Below are positions 17,541 through 26,021 of a DNA stretch of 64,000 nt, in pieces (within the stretch, counting starts at the first letter, position 1; every line of letters starts with the position of its first letter). Under the pieces are notes generated by a model. It saw only the letters and a list, made by a program, of their open reading frames with translations. It was not told the origin of the DNA and did not search any database. A program made the translations under genes and the position numbers. Where the stretch lies: NCBI GenBank assembly GCA_002085155.1, contig NASX01000001.1, forward strand, positions 1 to 64,000. The letters run 5' to 3'. This stretch comes from Sorangiineae bacterium NIC37A_2. Lineage in GTDB: Bacteria > Myxococcota_A > Polyangia > Polyangiales > Polyangiaceae.

Positions 17541-18929
17541 CTAGGAAAACGCGGGCAGGTCGATCTCGAGGACAGTACCCCGAGCTACGGGGAGGTAGCG
17601 CAGTTCACCGCCATGGGCGCGTGTGACGTGCTGCATGAGCGCGACGCCGATCCCGTGTCCCGGGATTTTGGACGCGCGCGCCCGCGCGGATCGATAGAAC
17701 CCGATGAACGCTCGCTCTCGCTCGCTCTCGGTCATCCCGACGCCATGATCGGTCACCCGCACCACGATCCGGCCCTCGCGCTCGGAGATCTCGACGATGA
17801 CCCGCGAATCCTCGGCTCCCTCAGAGAACTTGAGCGCGTTTTCGATAGCGTTGAAGAGTACACTGCGGAGCAGCTGTTCATCGCCGCGCACGACGGGATC
17901 TTCGATGAGGTGGAGCGTGACACGCGCGCTGCGCTCTTCGAGGTCGCGCATCACCTCTGACAGAACGTCCGCAAGATCCACAGCGCGCCCCGTACGGTGC
18001 AGGTCGTCGCCCGGTGTCGCGAGGGTCAGGAGGCGCTCAACCAGCTCATTCAAACGCACGAGCCGCTTCTGGATCGTGCCAAGTTCCTTCAGGTTTGGCT
18101 CCGCCTCAGCCAGGAGCTCCATTTCCCCGCGCAAAGCCGCGAGCGGCGTGCGGAGCTCGTGAGCCGCCTGGAACGCGAAAGCGCGCGCACGGTCGAGCGC
18201 ATCGGCGAGACGCTCGACCAAGTCGAAGATCGCGCCCCTGAGCTCCTCCAGCTCCGCATAGTGCACCGGGGTGCGCAGCTCGTCGGGACACGGCCGCTCG
18301 GAGCGCACCGCCCTCACGCGTGCGAGCAACTGGTCGAGCGGAGCCAGCGCCCAACGGGCTACAAATAAGCTGCCTAGCCCCGCGAGAATGGCTGCGGAGA
18401 TGATGCCCAGGGCGACAGCCGCGAGAAAGCTCGAGCGGCGCTCGAGCTCGCCGGCTGCGCTCTTGGCGAGAGCGAGCCGATGTCCCAGAAAAGAGCTCCC
18501 ACACACGCGGAGGGGGGCCGGTCCCGTGGTGTTGACGCACTCACCAGGGTCCGGATCGGGGAGCCCCTCTTCGCCCGCCACGACGATGCCCCCCGCGCGC
18601 ACCGCCGCGCGCGGCTGACGCAGCCGAACGCTCTCGAGCTCGTGCACGAGAATATTGTGGAGCGTGCGGGGACCGTGGACGTCCTTGAAGTGCCGCCGCT
18701 CGTCCGGCGAGTCATCCTCCTCCCCTTCCTCGAGTTCTTCTTCGAGCTCGTCCGCGAGCTCGTGGGTCACCCGCAAGAGCTCCCGATCTTCGGCGCGCTC
18801 CACCCACATCTGACCCATGAAGCCACTCACGGCGGACGCGAGCAGTCCTCCCACCGCCGCCGAAACGGCGCTCGACCAGGCGACGCGGTGAGCGAGGCGC
18901 GGGCGGCCTTTATCCTTCGTCGACGACAT
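17541..18929 (-). CDS. Sensor histidine kinase
   Basis: This 462-residue membrane kinase has an N-terminal membrane helix (about 18-40), a sensor region of about 125 residues rich in acidic residues (ELEEELEEGEEDD), a second helix near 168-190 and a HAMP linker. The HisKA domain has AAHELRTPLAAL (phospho-His near 258), and the HATPase domain has N-box NAIENALKFSEG and G-boxes DHGVGM and GHGIGVAL. It should autophosphorylate on His and pass phosphate to the response regulator encoded just upstream, whose gene overlaps it by 20 bases. The cysteine pair in the sensor region (GECVN...RVCGSS) might form a disulfide. The signal is unknown. Confidence 0.92.
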   Translation of the reverse strand: MSSTKDKGRPRLAHRVAWSSAVSAAVGGLLASAVSGFMGQMWVERAEDRELLRVTHELADELEEELEEGEEDDSPDERRHFKDVHGPRTLHNILVHELESVRLRQPRAAVRAGGIVVAGEEGLPDPDPGECVNTTGPAPLRVCGSSFLGHRLALAKSAAGELERRSSFLAAVALGIISAAILAGLGSLFVARWALAPLDQLLARVRAVRSERPCPDELRTPVHYAELEELRGAIFDLVERLADALDRARAFAFQAAHELRTPLAALRGEMELLAEAEPNLKELGTIQKRLVRLNELVERLLTLATPGDDLHRTGRAVDLADVLSEVMRDLEERSARVTLHLIEDPVVRGDEQLLRSVLFNAIENALKFSEGAEDSRVIVEISEREGRIVVRVTDHGVGMTESERERAFIGFYRSARARASKIPGHGIGVALMQHVTRAHGGELRYLPVARGTVLEIDLPAFS

Positions 18930-19569
18930 AGCCCTCCCCGCGCACGGTCCGCACCAGCGAGCCCCCCAGCTTCCTGCGCAATCGAGCCATGATCACATCG
19001 AGGCTCGCGCTCGCCCCCTCATCGGCGTCGCCCCAAACTCCCTCAAGGATGGCCTCCCGGGAGACGACACGCCCCCTCCGACTCAAGAGAAACTCGAGGA
19101 CCGCCCACTCACGAGCGGTCACAGGGACCTCACGGCCCTCAAGGAACGCACGCCGCGCCCCGAGATCGATCTCTACGCCCGCGATCACGATCGAGACAGG
19201 TCGCTCGACGGGTCCACGCCGCCCCAGAGCACGCACACGCGCGCGCAGCTCCGCGAGAGCAAACGGCTTCGGGAGGAAATCGTCCGCCCCGGCGTCAAGC
19301 CCCGCGACTCGTTCGTGCACAGCTCCATGGGCTGTCAGGAGGAGTACAGGCCAGTTCTTTCCCTGAGCGCGGAGCTCGCGACAGAAGTCAACACCGGAGC
19401 CATCCGGAAGCTCCACATCCAAGATGATGGTGTCGGGGAAGAAGTCCTGAAGGTGTCGTCTGGCTTCTCCGAGGCTCTTCGCCAGGCGTAGCTCATGTCC
19501 CTCGCCGCCAAAGCTTCGACCCAAGAGATCCAAGAGCTCTTCGCTGTCGTCCACGATGAGAAGCCGCAC
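18910..19569 (-). CDS. OmpR/PhoB-family response regulator
   Basis: This 219-residue protein starts at a GTG. The receiver domain has the acidic pocket near the N terminus (IVDDSEE), phospho-acceptor Asp near 52 in IILDVELPDGSG and the Lys in FLPKPFAL. The C-terminal winged helix (about 125-219) has ISTP-type strands, the recognition region SLDVIMARLRRKLGG, and the ending VRGEGYVVDEG. It forms a pair with the overlapping kinase gene. Divergent from it lies the possible outer-membrane protein at 19695, a plausible target, though no binding site was identified. Confidence 0.93.
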   Translation of the reverse strand: MRLLIVDDSEELLDLLGRSFGGEGHELRLAKSLGEARRHLQDFFPDTIILDVELPDGSGVDFCRELRAQGKNWPVLLLTAHGAVHERVAGLDAGADDFLPKPFALAELRARVRALGRRGPVERPVSIVIAGVEIDLGARRAFLEGREVPVTAREWAVLEFLLSRRGRVVSREAILEGVWGDADEGASASLDVIMARLRRKLGGSLVRTVRGEGYVVDEG

Positions 19570-19694
19570 GCCCTGAACTTACCCGATCAGCGGGCGCGCC
19601 GCTGCCCCTCTCCCCGCTTACATTTAGGAGTCGTTCAGGTCCCCCGCCCCGTTCAGCTCCCATTGGCTTTCGAGGTTCAGGGTGGTGACCAGCC

Positions 19695-20402
19695 ATGCAC
19701 AAAGGGCCGGCCAGCGTCCTGCTATCGATCTTTCTCTTCGCCGGCCCCGCCCGCGCGACGGACCACGCTCTTCACGTTCACGAACCCCTCTCCTTCGACC
19801 TCGTCCGCAGCCTCGGGGCCCGAAAAGGAGAGCTCGAAGTGAACACACTGCTCAGCTGCACGGGAACCGGAGCCGGCTGCGAGCCGACCTGGGCTCCCGA
19901 GATAGAGCTCACCCTCTTCGACGGCGTCGGCCTCGAGCTCGAGCTCCCCCATCAAGGAGACCGTCTCGAGTCCGTCAAGACGGCCTTTCAGCTTACGCTC
20001 CCTGGAAAAAGCGCGTCGTTCCGCCACGGGCTCCAGGTCATCGAAGAGCACCTGCTTCATAGCCCCCTCGAGCAAGTGAGCGCCCTTTACCTGCTCGGAC
20101 TCGGATCCGGTCGCTTTTCTTCGCTCTCAATGTGGGGAGCGAGCCTCCGAACCGAACCAAACGGTCCTGAGCTCCGTTCCCTCGTCAACGTGAGCTTTTT
20201 TTACGAATGGACAGAGAGCCTGACGCTGGGGTTCGAGACGAACTGTAAGCTCGGAGAGAGGGGCTTCGAATCAGTTCGCTTCTTGCCTCAGGTTCAGAAA
20301 GATCTGACCGACCATGTCACAGTCCAACTCGGGGTCGGCCTCCTGTTGCGCCCGGAAGAGGCTGCGCCTTTTGGGTCAGTGCGCGTCGTCCTGCAACTAT
20401 GA
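19695..20402 (+). CDS. Exported protein, possible outer-membrane barrel
   Basis: This 235-residue protein has a signal peptide cleavable near ARA|TD (residue 21). The rest alternates hydrophobic and polar residues in strand-length blocks and ends FGSVRVVLQL, a pattern seen in small outer-membrane or transporter-like barrels. Strand candidates include GVGLELELPHQGD, LTLGFETNCKLG and HVTVQLGVGLLL. No family is recognised with certainty. It diverges from the response regulator by 125 bases, so it may be controlled by that system. Confidence 0.65.
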   Translation: MHKGPASVLLSIFLFAGPARATDHALHVHEPLSFDLVRSLGARKGELEVNTLLSCTGTGAGCEPTWAPEIELTLFDGVGLELELPHQGDRLESVKTAFQLTLPGKSASFRHGLQVIEEHLLHSPLEQVSALYLLGLGSGRFSSLSMWGASLRTEPNGPELRSLVNVSFFYEWTESLTLGFETNCKLGERGFESVRFLPQVQKDLTDHVTVQLGVGLLLRPEEAAPFGSVRVVLQL

Positions 20403-20415
20403 CGGTCGAGAGGGG

Positions 20416-20691
20416 TCATGAACGCGGCGCGAAACGCCGCGCGTTCTGCGCTCGTCTCTTCTCTTCGTAGGCAGCGCGGCTCTTGGGCTCCGCGTCTGTG
20501 ACGAGAGAATCGATGAGCCTGCGCGCCGCCGCGCTCACTTCGAGCACCGCCTCTTCAAAGACAGCTTCGTTCGCCTTCGAGGGCCGCGTGAAACCGCTCA
20601 ACTTGCGAACGAATTGGAGCGAAGCGCTGACGATCTCTTCCTCGGTAGCCGGAGGATCGAAGTTGAAGAGAGGTTTGATGTTGCGGCACAT
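20416..20691 (-). CDS. DUF2277 family protein
   Basis: The true start is the ATG at 20691, giving MCRNIKPLFNFDPPATEEEI, the invariant N terminus of DUF2277; the track adds 24 upstream residues. The product is 91 residues. Other family marks are ASLQFVRKLSGFTRPSKANE and AARRLIDSLVT. It is a small cytosolic helical protein with no known function. It ends just after the convergent gene at 20402. Confidence 0.9.
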   Translation of the reverse strand: MCRNIKPLFNFDPPATEEEIVSASLQFVRKLSGFTRPSKANEAVFEEAVLEVSAAARRLIDSLVTDAEPKSRAAYEEKRRAQNARRFAPRS

Positions 20692-21093
20692 GACGTCTGG
20701 ACCATGAAACGGCCCGAGGGCCGGCTCGACAACCCCGAACGACCGGCCGCCTCCCTTGCGCACCCCGGGGCGCCCCCGGCCTCGCTCCCCGAGACGCCCC
20801 CAAGACCGCGATTTTCCTGAATCGACACCGCTGGAAAGCCCTTCCCCGCCCGGAGAGCGTTCGCTCGGGAGTAGAAACGGTCCAAACTTCGACTACGGTG
20901 AAGGGTCCTCTTCGCGAGACCCGGACCGGGCATCGCGAAAAGGGGGCCGGCTTCCCGAACGAAAGACTCGGGGAAGCACCCGTCACCCGGAGCAGGGAGG
21001 TCGCGCTCGGCGAGCTCTTGGCAGGGAAGTGAGCGACCCCCGCGCGAGCGCGGGCACTACCGATAAGTTACAGAAAGCATAGGTGAAGAGGTT
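20692..21093. other. Intergenic region between the DUF2277 gene and xylA
   Basis: This 400-base divergent spacer must hold promoters for both genes. I see a GC hairpin near 21038-21053 (CCCGCG / CGCGGG) some 40 bases before xylA, possibly the end of an upstream leader, and GAAGAGG as a weak ribosome site before the xylA ATG. The short ORFs drawn across it have no support. Confidence 0.4.
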
Positions 21094-22425
21094 ATGAGCG
21101 TTGTGATTGGCGATAAGGAATACTTCCCCGGAGTCAGCAAGATCGCGTATGAGGGTCCGGAATCGGACAACCCGCTCGCATTCCGGTGGTACGACGAGAA
21201 TCGCGTCGTCGCGGGAAAGACGCTGAAGGAGCACTTCAAGTTCGCGGTTTGTTACTGGCACACGTTCTGCGGCGCAGGCGCGGACCCGTTCGGTCCCGGC
21301 CCCTTCCAGTTCCCGTGGAACGAGGGCAAAGACGCCCTCTCCCGTGCGAAGATGAAAGCTGACGCGGCTTTTGAGTTCATCACCAAGCTCGGTGTCCCCT
21401 ACTACTGCTTCCACGATGTCGATCTGATCGAAGAAGGTTCGAGCCGCGCCGAGACCCAGAAGCGCGTCATGGACATCGTCGAGTACGCCAAGCAGAAGCA
21501 GGCCGCTTCCGGCGTGAAGCTCCTCTGGGGCACGGCGAACCTCTTCTCGAACCCCCGCTACATGAACGGCGCTTCGACGAACCCCGACTTCTCGGTCGTC
21601 GCCTACGCCGGCGCTCAGCTCAAGGACGCTCTCGACGCCACGATCGCTCTCGGCGGTGAGAACTACGTCTTCTGGGGCGGCCGTGAAGGTTACATGAGCC
21701 TCCTCAACACGGACATGAAGCGCGAACTCTCGCACTTCGCCCGTTTCCTCGCGATGGCTCGTGACTACGCGCGGAGCCAGGGCTTCAAGGGCACCTTCTT
21801 CATCGAGCCGAAGCCGATGGAGCCGAGCAAGCACCAGTACGACTTCGACTGTGCAACGGTGATTGGCTTCCTGCGCGAGCACGGTCTCGACAAGGACTTC
21901 AAGCTCAACATCGAGACGAACCATGCAACCCTCGCTGGCCACACGATGGAGCACGAGATGCAGGTGGCAGCCGACGCGGGCATGCTCGGCAGCATCGACG
22001 CCAACCGCGGCGACTACCAGAACGCCTGGGACACCGACCAGTTCCCGAACAACATCAACGAGACCGTGGAGATGATGCTCGTCCTGCTCCGCTCGGGCGG
22101 CCTCCAGGGCGGCGGCGTGAACTTCGACGCAAAGCGTCGTCGTAACTCGACGGACCTGAACGACACGTTCTACGGCCACATCGGCGGCATGGACACCTTC
22201 GCTCGCGCGCTCATCATCGCCGACGAAATCCTCCAGAAGTCTCCGATCGAGAAGATGCGCAAGGAGCGTTACTCCTCCTTCGACAGCGGCAAGGGCGCAG
22301 AGTTCGAAGCTGGCAAGCTCGACCTCGTTCAGCTCGCGGAGATCGGCAACAAGGGCGGCGAGCCGCCTCTCAAGAGCGGCCAACAGGAGCTCTACGAGAA
22401 CATCATCAACCGCTACATCCGCTGA
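21094..22425 (+). CDS. xylA: Xylose isomerase
   Basis: This 443-residue protein interconverts D-xylose and D-xylulose. It shows the full family layout: [15 protein letters not shown] near the N terminus, [13 protein letters not shown] with the catalytic His, [11 protein letters not shown], metal and substrate ligands in [15 protein letters not shown] and [13 protein letters not shown], and [20 protein letters not shown]. Length equals that of class II enzymes. No xylulokinase or xylose transporter lies next to it, so the pathway genes are dispersed. Codon use is tidy and strongly biased, suggesting good expression. A hairpin terminator follows inside the end of the convergent gene. Confidence 0.97.
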   Translation: MSVVIGDKEYFPGVSKIAYEGPESDNPLAFRWYDENRVVAGKTLKEHFKFAVCYWHTFCGAGADPFGPGPFQFPWNEGKDALSRAKMKADAAFEFITKLGVPYYCFHDVDLIEEGSSRAETQKRVMDIVEYAKQKQAASGVKLLWGTANLFSNPRYMNGASTNPDFSVVAYAGAQLKDALDATIALGGENYVFWGGREGYMSLLNTDMKRELSHFARFLAMARDYARSQGFKGTFFIEPKPMEPSKHQYDFDCATVIGFLREHGLDKDFKLNIETNHATLAGHTMEHEMQVAADAGMLGSIDANRGDYQNAWDTDQFPNNINETVEMMLVLLRSGGLQGGGVNFDAKRRRNSTDLNDTFYGHIGGMDTFARALIIADEILQKSPIEKMRKERYSSFDSGKGAEFEAGKLDLVQLAEIGNKGGEPPLKSGQQELYENIINRYIR

Positions 22426-22466
22426 TGATGTCCGGAGCCTTCCCTTAAAAGGAAGGACCGATCACC

Positions 22467-23687
22467 TCAGGAGCCCGTGCTGCTCGAAGCGGCGCGGGCT
22501 CTTCCGTTTTGTCCTCCCTCGTCTTGTTTGAGACGGAGCGCCAGGGCTCCGAGCGGCAATAGCGCAACGAGGCTCACCGCGACGAGGCTCTGCTCGATCA
22601 GGCCCAAGGCCGAGAGCAGACCCAGGAGCAAACTGCTCCCGGCGCGCACTGAACCGTACCGGCGAAGGATCTGACCCGGCCTCGCGAAGAACAGCAGGTC
22701 CGTCGGGGGCAAGAGAAGCAGCGTCCAGTTCGGCGTGAGCGACGGAAGGGAAGTCGAGAGCGCGGCGAGGGGAACCAGCGAGAGAAAGGCGAGCCAGAGC
22801 CCAACGAGCCCGCTCTTCGCCCGAAGAGTCGTCTTCTTGGCCCGCCAGATGAAGAGCGCGAGGCCGCCGGAAAGGACAAGCAAGGCGACCCTTCCTGCGT
22901 GAACGCTGGTCGGGGGCGGCGCATCAAGACGCGTGAAGAGGCGCTCCTTGGGGGCGTTCAGCCTTTTCTCGACCGAATCCATGAAGTCGATCGGAAAGGC
23001 CATCCGCTCCCACTCGGAGCTCTTCCGATCGAGCCGCGCCCCGCCGCCGAGGGCCAAGGCTGCGAGCGGAATCCATCGGCCCCGAAGGCCTTCTTCCGCG
23101 AAGGAGCGAAGCGGCGCTCCATCACTCGCCTCGGAATCTTTGCGCAGCGTGCCTGAGGTCACCTCGTCGACAACGTCACGGAGGCGAGTCGTGCAGTTAT
23201 CGAAGACGGGCTCGTAAGCGTAGGCGCGCTCCTCGTTCACGTCAGCGCGAAGACGCGCGAGCAGCTTCTCGGTCTGTTCAGGAGTGAGCTCGAGCTTCTG
23301 CTTCCAGACGTCCCGGAACTGGTACACGGCGAGCATGCGCTCCGCGGGAAAACTCGTCGGGACGAAGAGGCGCTCGCCAGAGAGCGTTCCGACGATGAGC
23401 TTTGAGACGTCGAGGGCCGGGCTCCACCCATAGTCATAACAAACTCCCTTTTCGAACTCGCCGGAGCTCACGCAGAGAGCAGAGTGGCCCCAAAGCTCGA
23501 GCATGTCCGAACCCGGTCCTACGGTCAGGAGCGTGAGGGTCGGTTCGTCCGCCTCAGCTTGAACGGCCGAATGGTCATTCGCTCCCTCGCTCTCCTCGGC
23601 CCGGACGGGTGCCGCCACGCCGAGCAAGATGCCGAGCGCTATTGCAATCCACCCCGCGACCTTCCAAAAATCCCCATGAGCTCGCAT
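22467..23687 (-). CDS. DUF4105/Lnb-like membrane protein (possible lipoprotein N-acyltransferase)
   Basis: This 406-residue protein has a signal peptide to about residue 30 (VRA|EE). The periplasmic domain carries LELWGHSAL (His68) and FDNCTTRLRD (Cys165), the conserved His and Cys of the DUF4105 family now associated with the Bacteroides lipoprotein N-acyltransferase Lnb. The C-terminal third has four to five membrane helices (from VALLVLSGGLALFIW onward), giving an enzyme-domain-plus-membrane-anchor layout. The assignment by motif is fairly good; the activity is inferred from the family. It would fit an organism with so many lipoproteins, but a standard Lnt may also exist elsewhere. Confidence 0.75.
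   Translation of the reverse strand: MRAHGDFWKVAGWIAIALGILLGVAAPVRAEESEGANDHSAVQAEADEPTLTLLTVGPGSDMLELWGHSALCVSSGEFEKGVCYDYGWSPALDVSKLIVGTLSGERLFVPTSFPAERMLAVYQFRDVWKQKLELTPEQTEKLLARLRADVNEERAYAYEPVFDNCTTRLRDVVDEVTSGTLRKDSEASDGAPLRSFAEEGLRGRWIPLAALALGGGARLDRKSSEWERMAFPIDFMDSVEKRLNAPKERLFTRLDAPPPTSVHAGRVALLVLSGGLALFIWRAKKTTLRAKSGLVGLWLAFLSLVPLAALSTSLPSLTPNWTLLLLPPTDLLFFARPGQILRRYGSVRAGSSLLLGLLSALGLIEQSLVAVSLVALLPLGALALRLKQDEGGQNGRARAASSSTGS
22471..22510 (+). terminator. Likely Rho-independent terminator of xylA, embedded in the convergent gene
   Basis: GAGCCCGTGC pairs with GCGCGGGCTC (one G-U), followed by TTCCGTTTT. The hairpin lies 45 bases past the xylA stop but inside the last codons of the Lnb-like gene on the other strand. 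Confidence 0.65.
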
Positions 23688-24028
23688 GCTTCGGCTCGTC
23701 CCCTATCACGGCTCGCGCTCCGAAGGGGAGCCCGGGGACGCTCCCAGGTGGAGATCCAAGTGGCGCCGCTCAGCTCGGGGCGCGAGCGAATTTCCTTGAC
23801 CGAAGACCGAAAAGAGTTCAGAGCTCTGATTCTTGCCGAGTTGAGAGGCGTCGGACATCGGGTCCGGGGCAGGCGAGCGTCTCGAAAGAACGAGTCACCT
23901 CAAAGGGGGCGCGTTCACTAGGGGGTCGACAAGCGCACACGGACCGTATTCGACGGCCGACTTTGCGCCGGGGGCCTTCCCTTCCGAGGGAGATGTGAGC
24001 TGGCAAGAAACGAAAAGTAGAGAAAGAA
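23688..24028. other. Intergenic region upstream of the RRM protein gene
   Basis: About 340 bases with no supported gene. TTGACC near 23797 could be a -35 element. The last 60 bases before the RRM gene become A-rich (GAAACGAAAAGTAGAGAAAG), typical of a strongly translated leader; a long leader would fit cold-type control of RNA-binding protein genes. No defined riboswitch was recognised. Confidence 0.35.
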
Positions 24029-24394
24029 ATGTCAATGAAACTATTCGTCGGTGGTCTGAGCTTCAACACCGACAACGATGGCCTTCGTCGCGGATTCGAA
24101 AAGTTCGGTGAGGTCGTCGATGCAGCGGTCATCATGGATCGTGATACCGGTCGCTCGCGCGGGTTCGGCTTTGTCACCTTCGCTAACGGTTCCGACGGCA
24201 AGGCTGCCATCGAGGGCATGGACGGCAGGGACTTCGACGGTCGTACCGTTCGCGTGAATGAAGCACAGGAGCGCGCTCCCCGGAGCGGCGGCGGTGGTGG
24301 CTACGGCGGCGGCGGTGGCGGCGGATACGGCGGGGGACACGGTGGTGGTGGCCATAAGGGCAGCCGCCGCGGTGACAGAAGCGAGCGTTGGTGA
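24029..24394 (+). CDS. RRM-domain RNA-binding protein with Gly-rich tail
   Basis: This 121-residue protein has one RNA recognition motif at residues 3-80. RNP2 is KLFVGGLSF and RNP1 is RGFGFVTF, both with the aromatic residues needed to stack on RNA bases. A Gly/Tyr/His-rich tail (GGGGGYGGGGGGGYGGG) and a basic end follow. This is the bacterial Rbp layout found in cyanobacteria and many delta-proteobacteria, where such proteins act as RNA chaperones, often cold-induced. An A-rich leader precedes it, and a small basic ORF follows after 7 bases. Confidence 0.95.
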   Translation: MSMKLFVGGLSFNTDNDGLRRGFEKFGEVVDAAVIMDRDTGRSRGFGFVTFANGSDGKAAIEGMDGRDFDGRTVRVNEAQERAPRSGGGGGYGGGGGGGYGGGHGGGGHKGSRRGDRSERW

Positions 24395-24401
24395 GGTTTC
24401 T

Positions 24402-24590
24402 TTGAAACCTCGCTCCACGACCGGAAAACGGATTCGCGAGCGCGAGCGCGTCGAGCACCAACAGGAGAAGCTAGAGAAGCGCAAACTTCGAAAGCTGAAC
24501 CGCGAAAACCAGCCAGCGGCTGAAAACGGCGAAGATCCCGATCTGATCGGGATCAAACCCGGCCCTCAGCCTCAGCTGTTCGTTGACTGA
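24402..24590 (+). CDS. Small highly charged protein downstream of the RRM gene
   Basis: I propose a TTG start at 24402 with a GAGG five bases ahead, 7 bases after the RRM gene. It gives 62 residues: a Lys/Arg/Glu-rich helix (GKRIRERERVEHQQEK and KRKLRKLNRE) and an acidic/Pro tail ending PQPQLFVD. The track lists it in a longer frame from 24258 that overlaps the RRM tail and has low-complexity content. Tight spacing and charge suggest co-translation and a role in RNA or ribosome binding; this is inference. I do not recognise the family. Confidence 0.6.
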   Translation: MKPRSTTGKRIRERERVEHQQEKLEKRKLRKLNRENQPAAENGEDPDLIGIKPGPQPQLFVD

Positions 24591-24704
24591 ACGCACCGGG
24601 GCCTTCCCCGCGAAACCGTAAGGGCTTTTCACCAAGCCCCACTTGAGGGCGGACTCTCCGTGAGTCTGCCCTTTTCCTATTTCTCTGCGAGATCCGAAAA
24701 GGTC

Positions 24705-25028
24705 TTAGGACTCGGGGGAGGTGAGCTTGAGGCCGATGATCGAGACCACGAGCAAGCCGAGGAACGCCATCCGCGCGGCTGTCACGGGCTCGTCATAAAG
24801 GACGACCCCGCCGATCGACGCTCCGACCACTCCAACACCAACCCAAACAGCGTAGGCTGTCCCGATGGGGAGCGTGCGCGATGCATGGGCCAAAAGCACC
24901 ATGCTGCCGACGATGGCCGCCCCTGTCAGAAGGCTCGGGACCGGGCGCGTAAAGCCCTCCGTGAGCTTGAGCCCGAGCGCCCACGCCACTTCGAGAAGGC
25001 CAGCGATAAAAAGGACAAGCCACGCCAC
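24705..25028 (-). CDS. sugE: Small multidrug resistance family exporter, SugE/Gdx type
   Basis: This 107-residue protein has four membrane helices and the SMR core: conserved Glu13 in IAGLLEVAWALGLK, and GTAYAVWVGVGVVGA. The start MAWLVLFIAGLLEVAWALGLKL and the Gly/Trp pattern match SugE/Gdx, the branch that exports guanidinium, better than the EmrE branch. It should act as a dual-topology dimer in the inner membrane. The gene is single. I looked for a guanidine riboswitch upstream and did not find a convincing one. Confidence 0.92.
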   Translation of the reverse strand: MAWLVLFIAGLLEVAWALGLKLTEGFTRPVPSLLTGAAIVGSMVLLAHASRTLPIGTAYAVWVGVGVVGASIGGVVLYDEPVTAARMAFLGLLVVSIIGLKLTSPES

Positions 25029-25106
25029 GGGTTTATCCTATCACCGTACCGCCCGAGGCCTAGCGACCACCGGCAAAACCGCGGGCTCTCTGAAAGAGCG
25101 ACCCCC

Positions 25107-25964
25107 TTAGTCGCAGCCCGTCAGGTTTCCCCGACCTCTGAGTCGAGCCACCCCGAGCAAATCGGGATGTTCGGAAAGCTGGAACCAGACGAGCACCGCG
25201 GACTCCGTATCCATCGGAGTGAGCTTGTTCGTCGCGAGAGCGTACAGCTGAAACTCGTAGACGTTACAGGGCACGTGAGGTCCGTAGTAGCCGTGCTCCG
25301 AGGTCGTCGCGAAGTTCGCGTTCGCTTGCTGGGAGCCGGCGGGCACCGCCGGATTTGCTGTGTCTTGCGCGATGTTTGCCGGAAGCATCGTGAGGTCAGG
25401 AGGGATGTTCCAAAGGACCCAGTGCGCTTGTCCGTAGGAAACGTCGAACAAGGCGAGGGCGAAGCTCTGCGTTCCTTCCGGCACGCCCGTCCAATGAAGC
25501 TCCGGAGAGATGTTCGCATTGTCGAGGTAGACGACGTTTTCGTCCGGGATGACCTGACAAGCGCTGATCCCCTCGACGGAACAGCCCTCAACGTTCTCGA
25601 AAGCAGGATTCGACAGGACGAAGGAAGAGGTCCCTCCCGTAGGACTCGCGCCGCCCGAAGCATCTCCGCCGCTGCCAACGATGTCCCCTCCGGAGCCGAC
25701 GTCACCGCCGCTCGCGGCGCCGCCCGCAGAGTCCAGGCCACCTGATGCGGCTCCTCCGGAAGGAACCAAACCACCTGCTCCCGGTGCGCCGCCCGAGTTC
25801 GTCTCTGCGCCGCCACTCGCTTCTGCGCCACCAACACCGGACGGCACCCCGCTCTCACTTTCGCACGCGGCAAGCTGAGAAAACGCAAAGAGGAGAGCCG
25901 CGCTCAGGGCGCGGCTCTGGCTCATCTGACGGGAGATTCTGGATCGCTCAAGTCTCAAGCTCAT
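25107..25964 (-). CDS. PEBP/YbhB-like lipoprotein
   Basis: The ORF is 285 residues with lipobox QLAAC. The ATG at 25925 (MSQSRAL) would give a more usual 20-residue signal than the track start. A linker rich in SGGA follows to about residue 115, then a phosphatidylethanolamine-binding-protein domain: ISPELHWTGVPEGTQSFALALFD, AHWVLWNIPPDL and EHGYYGPHVP. These match bacterial YbhB/YbcL proteins of unknown ligand. Lipidated, linker-mounted PEBP domains would sit at the cell surface or in the periplasm. The function is not known. Confidence 0.85.
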   Translation of the reverse strand: MSLRLERSRISRQMSQSRALSAALLFAFSQLAACESESGVPSGVGGAEASGGAETNSGGAPGAGGLVPSGGAASGGLDSAGGAASGGDVGSGGDIVGSGGDASGGASPTGGTSSFVLSNPAFENVEGCSVEGISACQVIPDENVVYLDNANISPELHWTGVPEGTQSFALALFDVSYGQAHWVLWNIPPDLTMLPANIAQDTANPAVPAGSQQANANFATTSEHGYYGPHVPCNVYEFQLYALATNKLTPMDTESAVLVWFQLSEHPDLLGVARLRGRGNLTGCD

Positions 25965-26021
25965 CGCTCCAATGATGACTCTCCAGCCCCCAGCCGTCTA
26001 CATTTGCGACTTTTTCTCGCA

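Noticed and set aside
20983-22383. 466-codon minus-strand ORF opposite xylA
   Set aside because: It mirrors xylA codons on the other strand, has no domain, and xylA is certain.
25029-25106. Guanidine riboswitch upstream of the SugE/Gdx-type gene
   Set aside because: GCTAGGCCTCGGG and GTACGG on the minus strand look faintly similar to guanidine-I or -II pieces, but the conserved cores and paired ACGR loops are absent.
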